Below, piece by piece: positions 7,783-16,403 of a stretch of DNA of 64,000 bases; the first letter of the stretch is position 1; each line of letters begins with the position of its first letter. Location: positions 62,001 to 126,000 of the forward strand of contig CACDRY010000003.1 in NCBI GenBank assembly GCA_902555275.1, given 5' to 3'. The notes beneath the pieces are model-generated. The model saw only the letters and a list, made by a program, of their open reading frames with translations, had not been told where the DNA came from and did no database searches. Made by a program: the position numbers and the translations under genes. The DNA is from an uncultured Pelagibacteraceae bacterium. Lineage in GTDB: Bacteria; Pseudomonadota; Alphaproteobacteria; Pelagibacterales; Pelagibacteraceae.

Positions 7783-9270
7783 TTAACTATGACTTATCCA
7801 AATTGTTTTTGTTTGAAGAAACGAATTTAGAGCCTCAGTACCTTGATCTCTACTCAATGAACCTGATTGCTTATAGCCTCCAAATGGAGTTTTAATATCT
7901 CCCTCTGAAAAAGTATTTACTGATACAGTTCCACAGGGCAGACTTTTAGCTAAATGAAACGCTCTATTAATATCCTGTGTAAATACACTAGCATGCAATC
8001 CATATTTCGAATTACTGGCAATTTTCAAAGCTTCCTCGTCATTTTTAACTGTCAAAACACCAAGCACTGGTCCAAATATTTCCTCTTGAGCAATGGTCAT
8101 ATTTTCTTTTAATCCATCAAATAAGGTCGGCTTTGCATAAAAACCTTTTTGTTTTTTACTTGAAACTCCTCCAGATAAAAGTTTTGCTCCTTCATCTATA
8201 CCTCTTTGGATATATCCATCAACAGTTTGTAAATGCCCTTTTGAAATCATAGATCCCATATTCGATTTTAAATCTAACGGATCTCCTACTTTTAGTTTTT
8301 TAACTTTTTTTATAACTTTGTCTAAAAATTCGTCTTTTACTTTTTTATGTACTATCTGTCTCATATTTGCTGAACAGTTTTGTCCACCGTTCCAAAATGC
8401 AGAATTCATAGCATTATCAATGAGATCATCTGTAATTTTAGCATCTTCTAAAACTATAAATGGACTTTTTCCTCCCATCTCTAATGCTACAGGTTTTAAA
8501 TTACTTTCACTTGAGTATTTTAAGAAATAACCACCAACTTCAGTTGATCCTGTAAAAGAAACTGCATCAACATCTTTGTGTCTACCTAAAGCCTCTCCAA
8601 CATCACCATAACCTGGAAGCACATTTAAAACACCATCTGGTATTCCAGCTTCTTTTCCAATTTGAGCAACTCTAATTGCTGTAAGTGGTGTATCTTCTGC
8701 TGGCTTAATTATCACCGAGCAACCTGCTGCAAGAGCTGGTGCCATCTTCCATACAGCCATCATTAAAGGAAAGTTCCAAGGAACAATTCCAGCAACAACT
8801 CCTATTGGCTCTTTAACAATTAAACTTGTAATGGACGGTTCGGTTGGACCAACTTTCCCAAATACTTTATCAATTAATTCTCCATACCATTGAAAATGCA
8901 TTGGTGCATCATTTGCAACTTCATTAATGCAGTCTGCGATAAGTTTACCGGTATCTATACATTCTAAAACTGAATTTTCATCACCATGTTTTCTAAGTAA
9001 TTCAGCAAATTTTAACAAAACTTCCTTTCTATGTTCAGGTGAACTCTTAGACCAAACTCCACTATTGAAAGCTTTTCTTGAAACTTTAACTGCTAAATCA
9101 ACATCTTTGTGATTACATTTTGCAACAGCCCAAAGTTTTTTACCTGTTGCAGGATTGATAGTTTCGAACTTCTTTCCATCGATTGCGTTTACATATTTTC
9201 CATTAATGAATGCTCTTCCTTCAAATTTGAGTTTATTGGCTATTGATTTATATTTATTACCTGAGCTCAT
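7783..9270 (-). CDS. NAD(P)-dependent aldehyde dehydrogenase
   Basis: A full-length 495-residue ALDH. Visible features are the cofactor-binding motif FTGSTEVGG, the general-base segment ALEMGGKSPFIV (Glu), the nucleophile region NGGQNCSANMR (Cys) and the C-terminal PFGGYKQSG. It resembles betaine/gamma-glutamyl-aminobutyraldehyde and general aliphatic aldehyde dehydrogenases, and the substrate is not determined. It is the first gene of the operon with the epoxide hydrolase and Ldh2 enzyme, and is divergent from a TRAP operon (211-base gap). That gap holds no other gene. It contains the near-palindrome CTAAGGCACCTTTAG around 9327. Confidence 0.85.
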   Translation of the reverse strand: MSSGNKYKSIANKLKFEGRAFINGKYVNAIDGKKFETINPATGKKLWAVAKCNHKDVDLAVKVSRKAFNSGVWSKSSPEHRKEVLLKFAELLRKHGDENSVLECIDTGKLIADCINEVANDAPMHFQWYGELIDKVFGKVGPTEPSITSLIVKEPIGVVAGIVPWNFPLMMAVWKMAPALAAGCSVIIKPAEDTPLTAIRVAQIGKEAGIPDGVLNVLPGYGDVGEALGRHKDVDAVSFTGSTEVGGYFLKYSSESNLKPVALEMGGKSPFIVLEDAKITDDLIDNAMNSAFWNGGQNCSANMRQIVHKKVKDEFLDKVIKKVKKLKVGDPLDLKSNMGSMISKGHLQTVDGYIQRGIDEGAKLLSGGVSSKKQKGFYAKPTLFDGLKENMTIAQEEIFGPVLGVLTVKNDEEALKIASNSKYGLHASVFTQDINRAFHLAKSLPCGTVSVNTFSEGDIKTPFGGYKQSGSLSRDQGTEALNSFLQTKTIWISHS

Positions 9271-9481
9271 AAGTTTCTTTCTATAAATTAAATTTTATTT
9301 TATTTCTTAATTTTAAATCTAAGGCACCTTTAGACTAAAATAAATAGATTAACTAATAATAATTAATACAACTTTTGATTGTAAACTCATTTTGATAATA
9401 AAATTTTCTTTTTTGTTTTACTTCGCTCTCGATTTGAATTTAAATATCAATAATTTAATTAAATTATAGGAGATAAATTAT

Positions 9482-10522
9482 ATGTTTATTAAAAAAATTT
9501 GTAAGACATTACTCACAGGTTTTGCGATTGCATTTTTTGCCCAAGCTGCTTATGCAGAGATTACTCTAAAGCTTGGTACTACTGGTAGATTGGGTATGCC
9601 AATTGGCGACGCAATAGATCAGGCGTTAATACCAGCAATGGAGAAAGCATCTGGAGGTAAAATGAAAATTGAACCTCATTATCAAAGAAGCTTATGCGCA
9701 GAGCAAAAATGTGGTGAACAAGCCAACCAAGGACTGATTGCTTTGTGGACTAGCTCTACTGCAAACTATGGTAACTTTGGACCAGAGTTAGCAATTTTCG
9801 ATTTACCGTTTATTTTCAAATCACTTGAAGATGCTAAAAGAATATCAGATGAATGGTTAGCTGAAAGACAGTGTAAACTTGCTCTTGAAAATGCTGGTCA
9901 TATTTGCCTTTCTGTATATTCAAGTGGTGGATTTAGACAGCTTGGAAATGCAACTAAACCTGTTCATGAACCAGATGATATGAAAGGACTTAAATGGAGA
10001 ACTACTAAAAGTCCAGTTGAGTTCATGCTAGTTAAAAATTGGGGCGCAACACCAACACCTTATGACTGGAGTCAATTATATCAAGGTCTTCAATCAGGTG
10101 TAGTTGAAGGTCAGTATGTTGCAAGTCCATGGCAGCACGTTGCAAAACTTCATGAAGTTGCAAAATATTTCACTGAGATCGGAGGAATGTGGTCTGGAAA
10201 TATTTTAGCAATGGATGCTAAACAGTACAATGCATTGTCTGACCAACAAAGAAAATGGTTACACGAAGCAGCAGATGCGTATGGAGAAAAAGTAAACGAG
10301 TTGGATAACGCTTGGATTAAAAATGGTGAAGATGCAATTAAAGCATCTGCTAAAGAGTGGTATGTGCCAACAGAAGCGGAAATGACTAAGTGGAGAGCAG
10401 GTGCAATCGGTGCTTGGTTAGACGCTAAGGGTACTTTTGAACCAGAAGTAGCTAAAAGAGTACTTTTAGAACAAGGTATGGATGGATTTGTAGCTCAGTT
10501 AGAAGCAGCTGGAGCTCTATAA
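9482..10522 (+). CDS. dctP: TRAP transporter substrate-binding protein (DctP family)
   Basis: A 346-residue periplasmic solute receptor. A signal peptide (residues 1-25, ending AQAAYA) is followed by the DctP fold: EITLKLGTTGRL at the start, FDLPFIFKSLEDAKRI, and the GLKWRTTKSPVEFMLVKNWGA segment holding the carboxylate-binding Arg. The mature protein has four cysteines (72, 77, 131, 142), unusual for this family and suggestive of disulfides. A strong ribosome binding site (AGGAGA) precedes the ATG. It heads a P-M-Q operon and is separated from dctM by a 90-base gap with a hairpin. The ligand is unknown. Confidence 0.9.
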   Translation: MFIKKICKTLLTGFAIAFFAQAAYAEITLKLGTTGRLGMPIGDAIDQALIPAMEKASGGKMKIEPHYQRSLCAEQKCGEQANQGLIALWTSSTANYGNFGPELAIFDLPFIFKSLEDAKRISDEWLAERQCKLALENAGHICLSVYSSGGFRQLGNATKPVHEPDDMKGLKWRTTKSPVEFMLVKNWGATPTPYDWSQLYQGLQSGVVEGQYVASPWQHVAKLHEVAKYFTEIGGMWSGNILAMDAKQYNALSDQQRKWLHEAADAYGEKVNELDNAWIKNGEDAIKASAKEWYVPTEAEMTKWRAGAIGAWLDAKGTFEPEVAKRVLLEQGMDGFVAQLEAAGAL

Positions 10523-10543
10523 ATCTTCAAAGAAAACAATGTG

Positions 10544-10580
10544 AAGACCATTTAGTTCTGTTTTAGAATTAGATGGTCTT
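10544..10580 (+). other. Intercistronic hairpin between dctP and dctM
   Basis: A 16-base stem (10544-10559 with 10565-10580, two G-T wobbles) closes a 5-base loop just after the dctP stop. No T-run follows, so it is not a normal terminator. It more probably protects the 3' end of the dctP message and raises receptor level relative to the membrane subunits. Confidence 0.6.
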
Positions 10581-10612
10581 TACCTAAAAAAAATCATAAC
10601 TTATAAATATCT

Positions 10613-11896
10613 ATGGAAAGTATTATTTTACTCGTAGTACTCCTTTTTCTAATTTTATTAGGAGCTCCTATTGGTTTTATTTTAATACTGATACCATTTG
10701 TTTATATTCTTCTCACAGATGCAGTTCCTCTTGTTTTAATTCCTAGTCAAATGTTTACCGCTATAGATTCAGTTCCATTGACCGCAATTGCATTCTTTAT
10801 GTTGACGGGTGAATTAATGACAAGTGCAACTATTACTGACCGTTTAGTTGCTTTAAGTAGAGCGTTAATTGGGCGTATACGAGGGGGGTTGGCTCAAGTA
10901 AATGTACTTGTGAGTATGTTTTTTGCTGGCATGAATGGTTCTGTCGTAGCAGATACAGCTACAGTAGGAGCATTAGTTTTACCTGCAATGAAGAGAGCAG
11001 GTTATCCTGCTGCATTTTCAGCTGCGGTTACAGGTGTAAGTTCCACTATAGGAGGGATTATTCCACCTAGCATCATGATGATTGTGCTCGCAAACGCAAC
11101 CGAGATTTCAATTGCGTCTTTATTTGCAGCCGGGATTGTTCCAGGTATTTTGATTGGTGTTGTGATAATGGTAATCAATCATTACTTTGCAGTTAAATAT
11201 AACTTTGAGCGTAGCGATGAACCATTCTCAGTTCGTAGAGCTGGTAAAGAATTATATCGCTCTTCATTTGCTCTTTTAATACCTTTAGTATTGGTAGGTT
11301 CAGTCATGGGAGGTGTGGCATCAGTTGTTGAGGCTGGAGCTATCACTGCTTTGGTTGCTTTATTTACAGGTGTATTTGTTTATCGAACTATCAAATGGAA
11401 AGATTGTACCAGTGCTTTTCGTCGGGCATTCCGTAATTCAGCAATGGTTTTTATTATAATAGCTGCTTCAGGACCTTTTAGTTGGTTACTCACTTCACTT
11501 GGTGCAATTGGTGATCTCGAAACTTGGCTTTTAGGGTTAGCAGACTCTCCTATATTATTTATTTTGGCTTTGATATTATTCATCTTTCTTCTTGGAACGG
11601 TAATGGACTCAGCGGTTAACATTATAATTGTTGGTCCAGTATTAGTGAATGTTATGTCTCAAGCCGGTTTTCCAGAGGTGCAAGCAGCTATGGTTGTAAT
11701 AGTTGGGTTCTTAATAGGATCAGTAACGCCACCAGTTGGTGTTGCCTACTTTACATCTGCAACAATAGCACAAGTCCGTCTTGAAAAGGTTGCTATCGCT
11801 TTAATTCCTTATCTGATTGGATTGTTTTTACTTTTATTTTTTATTCTTATTGTACCAGAATTAACTATGTTTCTTCCAAACCTATTGAGTAATTAA
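10613..11896 (+). CDS. dctM: TRAP transporter large membrane subunit (DctM family)
   Basis: A 427-residue protein with about 12-13 hydrophobic helices and DctM hallmarks: ATITDRLVALSRALIGRIRGG, AGMNGSVVADTATVGALVLP, TIGGIIPPSIMMIVLA and VGFLIGSVTPPVGVAYF. It is the ion-coupled transport subunit working with the DctP at 9482 and the DctQ at 11901. The gene order P-M-Q is less common than P-Q-M. The stop is 4 bases before dctQ, so the two membrane subunits are probably translationally coupled. Confidence 0.92.
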   Translation: MESIILLVVLLFLILLGAPIGFILILIPFVYILLTDAVPLVLIPSQMFTAIDSVPLTAIAFFMLTGELMTSATITDRLVALSRALIGRIRGGLAQVNVLVSMFFAGMNGSVVADTATVGALVLPAMKRAGYPAAFSAAVTGVSSTIGGIIPPSIMMIVLANATEISIASLFAAGIVPGILIGVVIMVINHYFAVKYNFERSDEPFSVRRAGKELYRSSFALLIPLVLVGSVMGGVASVVEAGAITALVALFTGVFVYRTIKWKDCTSAFRRAFRNSAMVFIIIAASGPFSWLLTSLGAIGDLETWLLGLADSPILFILALILFIFLLGTVMDSAVNIIIVGPVLVNVMSQAGFPEVQAAMVVIVGFLIGSVTPPVGVAYFTSATIAQVRLEKVAIALIPYLIGLFLLLFFILIVPELTMFLPNLLSN

Positions 11897-11900
11897 TGAA

Positions 11901-12410
11901 ATGTTAAAATTTTTGAACAGCATAGATCGTTTTATCCATCGGATGTTGGAAGCTATGTGCTCACTCTTATTGGCAGCTATGGTTGCTTTCACTCTTTATA
12001 ATGTAACAATGCGATATGTTTTTAACAACCCTCCAGTTTGGGGGGATTTGCTAACTGTGTTAAGTAATATTTGGTTAATGTTTATAGCACTTTCTTTAAC
12101 AGCAAGAGACAATGAACATGTGGCTTTAAATTTAATTTATGAAAAATTACCAGAGAGAGTTTCTTTATACATCCGCCAGTTCTGGAAAATTATGATTATG
12201 ATAATTGGTGTAGTCTTAATTATTTATGGTATTGAACTTGTAGAGGGTATGCGAGGTAAGTACTGGGAAATGTGGTATTTTGAAATTAGTATGCAAGGTA
12301 TTGAGTTCAAACCAAATTATATGCCCAAAAAATATGCTGTTGCTATCCTACCATTAGCTGGATTTTTGACGACCATTGGTGCTGCTATTGGTTTTTTTAA
12401 AAAGGTCTAG
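11901..12410 (+). CDS. dctQ: TRAP transporter small membrane subunit (DctQ family)
   Basis: A 169-residue four-helix protein. The N-terminal MLEAMCSLLLAAMVAFTLYNVTMRYVFNNPPVWGDLL contains the DctQ NVxxRYVFN-type motif, and LTARDNEHVALNL is the conserved loop (compare the usual GxHV). It closes the P-M-Q operon and converges on tauC with 17 bases between stops. Confidence 0.9.
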   Translation: MLKFLNSIDRFIHRMLEAMCSLLLAAMVAFTLYNVTMRYVFNNPPVWGDLLTVLSNIWLMFIALSLTARDNEHVALNLIYEKLPERVSLYIRQFWKIMIMIIGVVLIIYGIELVEGMRGKYWEMWYFEISMQGIEFKPNYMPKKYAVAILPLAGFLTTIGAAIGFFKKV

Positions 12411-12427
12411 TTCAAACAGTTCTAATT

Positions 12428-14353
12428 TTAGCCTTTGCCTCTCCAAGGTATTGTTTTATCTATTATTTTTCTTAAAGTTACATCAAACAATAGACCAAGC
12501 ATACCCATTATAAATATTGTTATCCAAATTACTTCATATTGAAAATATTTTTTCGCAACATTTTCAACAAAACCAATACCTGTTGTTCCAGCTAAAAATT
12601 CTGCTGCAACTAAAGTTCCCCAACACATTCCAACAGCGACTCTTATTCCAGTAAGAATTTCAGGTAAAGAATTTGGAAATATAACATGTCTAAGTATTTG
12701 TCTTTTTGATGCCCCAAGTGAATGTGCAGCATGAATTTTAGAAAGTTGTGTTCCAGATGCTCCAGCTCTAGCTGATATAATCATAATTGATAATGAAACC
12801 ATAAATAATAAAAATACTTTACCTGTATTATCAATTCCAAGAACAGAAATGATTAAAGGTGCCCAAGCTAATGGTGGTACAGGTCTGTATAGTTCGATTA
12901 AAGGATCAAAGAAACCTTTGGCAAATCTATTTAGTCCCATGAATAAACCCAATGGCACCCCAATAATTATTCCAAACACTAATCCTAAAAATACTCTTAA
13001 GAAAGAGTCCCAGATATGACCATAAGGAACAGGTATCTTAAATAATTTAAAATCACCTGTTACAATTTTTAATACTTTTCCTTTAAAGTTTTCCTTAACA
13101 ATACCTTCACTTGTGTGAACAGGATATTCACCAGGTAAAATATCAGCAATCCAATCTGGTAAAATAAATCCAATAATCGAGCTTACATCTATCATTTCTA
13201 TCCAAAGAAGAGGGATATTTTTGTAACCTACGCTTGGTTTAGACATTAATATAAATTTATTAAATGTATCTGAAGGTTTGGGTAACCATCTTCCTGATCC
13301 TTGTTCAGAACAACTTGGTCCACTAGCTACAATTGTTCCAGCTGGAAATAAAAGAATATCAATTAATCTTAGACCAGCTTGCTCACTTTCTTGGAGATTA
13401 TCAAATTCAATAATTGCATTTTGCATTTCATTTAGAGCATTAGGTGGATAAATACTTGCAAACTCTATTCTTCTTGCAATTTTGACAATATTTTTTGCAT
13501 AGTCGGACGCAATTTCTTCAGAGTCATTTAGATTTTTTCTATATGCTTTGACCTCATCTTTTAATTGTTTTATTGAATTTTTGAATTGTGGGTTGTGATT
13601 TCTTAATTTGAAAAATTTATCATTTATGATTTTAAGTTCTTCAGCTGCTGCTTGGAATTTCAATCCTTTTGCAGTTTCAGCAACAAATGGGACCTCTATA
13701 GTATTTTCTATTGATCCTGTTCCAGATCTTACTGTAATTATACCCCATTCACCTTGTTCTGAAATTGCTTTAAGTCTATCATTTTTTTGATCATTAGTTT
13801 CAAATGGATAATCTTGCTTTTTAAAATTAGAACTTAAAAGTCTGATTTCTTTAGTCATCTCATCAATTTTTATTTTTGTATCCATTTCAATTAAATCTTC
13901 ATTTGTTAAAAGAGGTATTAATTGTTTAGTCTTGTTTATAAATCCAACTAAAATTGTTTTTTGTTGACTACTTAGATCTTTAGAATTCTGTATTTCAGAT
14001 GTAATTTTTTTTAGATTTTTGTTCTCGATTTTAATAATTGATGTACTTTTAAATTCTCTTTCTTCGATAGGAAATTGATATTTTAATCCTAATAATGATT
14101 CATTAATTTTTGCAACTTGACATAATTCATTTGCAGATTTTGGATAAAAACCTTTTGCAATATCCCATGAATAATAAAGCCAAACTAATAATATTGCAGC
14201 ACTACCAACAATAACCCAATGAGTTCCCCCTCTAGCTCTTTCTGGATTACCAAATACTGCATCAACTTTTTCAGTTTGAATAAGTCTTCTTCCGTAAAGT
14301 ATACATCCAATTATAGATACAAAAATTAGTATTGTTAATATTTGAGTTAACAT
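12428..14353 (-). CDS. tauC: Taurine-type ABC transporter permease with a very long N-terminal extension
   Basis: A 641-residue protein. Only about residues 445-641 form the standard binding-protein-dependent permease, including the EAA loop HSLGASKRQILRHVIFPNSL (about 544-563) and GFVENVAKKYFQYEV. TauC/SsuC proteins are normally about 250-280 residues. The extra 440 residues begin with two membrane helices (about 4-22 and 45-63), followed by a mainly helical, charged region (about 65-330) that is probably periplasmic. The ATG directly follows the tauB stop. Assignment to taurine rests on tauA/tauB and divergent tpa/ald, not on the permease itself. Confidence 0.85.
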   Translation of the reverse strand: MLTQILTILIFVSIIGCILYGRRLIQTEKVDAVFGNPERARGGTHWVIVGSAAILLVWLYYSWDIAKGFYPKSANELCQVAKINESLLGLKYQFPIEEREFKSTSIIKIENKNLKKITSEIQNSKDLSSQQKTILVGFINKTKQLIPLLTNEDLIEMDTKIKIDEMTKEIRLLSSNFKKQDYPFETNDQKNDRLKAISEQGEWGIITVRSGTGSIENTIEVPFVAETAKGLKFQAAAEELKIINDKFFKLRNHNPQFKNSIKQLKDEVKAYRKNLNDSEEIASDYAKNIVKIARRIEFASIYPPNALNEMQNAIIEFDNLQESEQAGLRLIDILLFPAGTIVASGPSCSEQGSGRWLPKPSDTFNKFILMSKPSVGYKNIPLLWIEMIDVSSIIGFILPDWIADILPGEYPVHTSEGIVKENFKGKVLKIVTGDFKLFKIPVPYGHIWDSFLRVFLGLVFGIIIGVPLGLFMGLNRFAKGFFDPLIELYRPVPPLAWAPLIISVLGIDNTGKVFLLFMVSLSIMIISARAGASGTQLSKIHAAHSLGASKRQILRHVIFPNSLPEILTGIRVAVGMCWGTLVAAEFLAGTTGIGFVENVAKKYFQYEVIWITIFIMGMLGLLFDVTLRKIIDKTIPWRGKG

Positions 14354-15151
14354 TTAATTTTCCTTCCCCATTATTTCTTCCTCCATGTTCCAAATCATGG
14401 ATAATATTTCTTCACGCTTAGATGAAAATTCTTTATTCTTTTTAATTTCTCTTAAATCTTCTTTTAAACCCATTTCTGCAAAAGGAAGATTGTACTCTTT
14501 ATGTATCCTGCCTGGTCTTGGCGCCATTACATATAGTCTTTCACCAAGTAGTAAGGCTTCCTCTACTGAGTGAGTAATTAAAATAATTGTTTTGCCTGTT
14601 TCTTTCCAAATCTTAAGAACTAAGGATTGCATTTTTTCTCTTGTTAAAGCATCAAGAGCACCTAATGGCTCGTCCATTAATATTAAATCTGGATCATTTA
14701 TCAGACATCTTGCAAGTGCAACTCTCTGCTGCATTCCTCCTGACAATTGGTATGTAGGAGTGTTACCAAAACCTTTTAATCCAACAATTTCTAACCATTC
14801 ATCAACTTTTTTGGCTGTTTTAATTGGATCTTCTTTTTTCATCCTAAGACCGAAATCAACATTTTCAGCAACCGTTAACCATTCAAATAAAGCCCCTTGT
14901 TGAAATACCATTCCTCTTTCTACACCAGGACCGTTAATTTCATTTCCACCAAGAACAATAGAGCCAGACGTCGGTCTTAAAAATCCTGCTGCTATATTTA
15001 AAAGTGTAGTTTTCCCACAACCTGAAGGTCCAAGGACTGTAAGTAGTTCACCTTTTTTAAGAGTGAAACTTACATCTTTTAATGCATGAACAGTTTCTCC
15101 CTTAGGTGTTTTAAAGATCATATTTAGATCTTGAGAAACTAAATCACTCAT
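14354..15151 (-). CDS. tauB: Taurine-type ABC transporter ATP-binding protein
   Basis: A 265-residue ATPase of the nitrate/sulfonate/taurine group. It has Walker A GPSGCGKTT, Q-loop VFQQGALFEWLTV, signature LSGGMQQRVALARCL, Walker B DLILMDEPLGALD and switch His in LITHSVEEAL. It powers import through the TauC-like permease. The stop TAA is immediately followed by the tauC ATG. A hairpin terminator lies upstream, between tauA and tauB, so tauB-tauC probably depend on read-through. Confidence 0.92.
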   Translation of the reverse strand: MSDLVSQDLNMIFKTPKGETVHALKDVSFTLKKGELLTVLGPSGCGKTTLLNIAAGFLRPTSGSIVLGGNEINGPGVERGMVFQQGALFEWLTVAENVDFGLRMKKEDPIKTAKKVDEWLEIVGLKGFGNTPTYQLSGGMQQRVALARCLINDPDLILMDEPLGALDALTREKMQSLVLKIWKETGKTIILITHSVEEALLLGERLYVMAPRPGRIHKEYNLPFAEMGLKEDLREIKKNKEFSSKREEILSMIWNMEEEIMGKEN

Positions 15152-15185
15152 AAAGTAACTTTATATAAAAATTTTATTAAAAAAA

Positions 15186-15213
15186 TAGGCGCTAATTTTG
15201 ATTAGCGCCTATT
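15186..15213 (-). terminator. Hairpin attenuator/terminator between tauA and tauB
   Basis: A perfect 12-base-pair stem (15186-15197 with 15202-15213, ATAGGCGCTAAT and its complement) has a 4-base loop. On the minus strand it is followed by a T-run (A-run at 15181-15186 on the plus strand). It comes after tauA in the direction of transcription and would partly stop RNA polymerase, giving excess binding protein over TauB/TauC. Confidence 0.85.
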
Positions 15214-15233
15214 AAATATTTTTACTCCTTAAA

Positions 15234-16175
15234 TTATAAAGGTAAGAAACTTGTATCTACATTTCCACCTGGAGTTCCCATTCCTTTTAAGAATGCATCA
15301 AGGTTTCCACTTTCCATAGATTGTTTAGTTTCTTCTGGAGTTAAGAATTTAAATCCACTTAAAGTTTCTTTCATATCTACAACTTTCATTTCAGAAGCTT
15401 TAGACATAGCATTCATATCACTCTTACCTGCTCTGTATCTGTCATTTGCTTCATGAGTTACTTCTATAAAAGTTCTTAACATTCCAGGATTTTCCTTCAT
15501 AAATTTATCAGTTACTGAAGTAATATCTATTCCTAGAATTCCAGCTGCTCTTGCTTCATCTACTGTTAGTAATCTTGAACCTACAGCCACTGCTGCTTTA
15601 ATAGAGTTACCACCAAATAAACATGCCATTACAACATCACCACTTACTAACGCAGCAGCACCTTCTTCAGGGTCCATTTGAATTATATCCATTTTACTTC
15701 TGTCAGCCCCAACAACTTTCATACTTTCATCAAATACATACTCAGCCATTGTCCCTAGTGGAACAGCAACTTTTTTACCTTCTAATTCAGTTGCATTAGC
15801 TTTAGTAATTCCAGAAGCGTTAGATGTAACACAAGTAGTTCCGCCCATTCCGTATTCCATAGCAATATCAACTAACTTGATAGGTGCATTAGATTTTACG
15901 GCATTAATAAAAGGCACTAGACCTTGTGAATAAGATATATCAATGTCTCCAGCTAGCATTGCATCTGTCATTGCTCCACCATTTGTGAAGTTTGTCCATT
16001 TTACAGGAACTCCAAGAGCTTTAGCAAAATTCTTTTTTTGCATGTCCTCTAGATTTGGACTAGGCCATTCTAGAAAGTATGCAACCCTAACTTCATTTGC
16101 AGCAGCATTTGCAGCTGAAATTGATAGATTAAGAGCAAATAAACTTCCTAAAATAAAACTAATTATTTTCTTCAT
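15234..16175 (-). CDS. tauA: Taurine-type ABC transporter substrate-binding protein
   Basis: A 313-residue periplasmic protein. The signal peptide is at residues about 1-24 (cleavage after ANAA), followed by an NMT1/TauA-like fold: VAYFLEWPSPNLEDMQ, LAGDIDISYSQGLVPFINAV, GMGGTTCVT and the hinge DPEEGAAALVSGDVVMACLFGG. It delivers the ligand to TauBC. Divergent tpa and ald make taurine the best-supported ligand, although other alkanesulfonates are possible. It is the first gene of the tauABC operon and is followed by a strong hairpin. Confidence 0.9.
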   Translation of the reverse strand: MKKIISFILGSLFALNLSISAANAAANEVRVAYFLEWPSPNLEDMQKKNFAKALGVPVKWTNFTNGGAMTDAMLAGDIDISYSQGLVPFINAVKSNAPIKLVDIAMEYGMGGTTCVTSNASGITKANATELEGKKVAVPLGTMAEYVFDESMKVVGADRSKMDIIQMDPEEGAAALVSGDVVMACLFGGNSIKAAVAVGSRLLTVDEARAAGILGIDITSVTDKFMKENPGMLRTFIEVTHEANDRYRAGKSDMNAMSKASEMKVVDMKETLSGFKFLTPEETKQSMESGNLDAFLKGMGTPGGNVDTSFLPL

Positions 16176-16403
16176 TTTATCTCCTTAATTAAATTTAATT
16201 AGTGTTATTTAAGTTCAATTTTGAATATAAGTAAATGAATTTTGTAGGCATCATAATCACAGGTAATTTGAGTGTCTAAAATAGGTTCAACTTTTGGTTG
16301 TATTTAATATTACGTAATGACATACTAAAAATGCATAGAAATTATTTTCTATTTTTTTATTTTAGTCTATGAGAGAGTAATAATTACAATTTAAAAATTT
16401 TTT
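16176..16403. promoter_or_regulatory. Divergent control region between tauA and tpa
   Basis: A 228-base non-coding gap must hold both promoters. It includes the perfect palindrome ATTACGTAAT at 16309-16318. TCTCCTTAATT just after the tauA start is its ribosome binding site (AGGAG on the minus strand). No regulator gene is adjacent, so what binds here is not known. Confidence 0.5.

Noticed and set aside
12428-14353. TauC extension as an assembly or frameshift artefact joining two genes
   Set aside because: The frame is continuous, codon and amino-acid use are even, and no separate start or stop divides it; kept as a true long protein pending comparison.
14592-14903. Long open frames opposite strong genes (for example opposite tauB, amtB, AprA, TRAP receptors)
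   Set aside because: They mirror conserved coding sequence, have no family-like sequence and no ribosome binding site.
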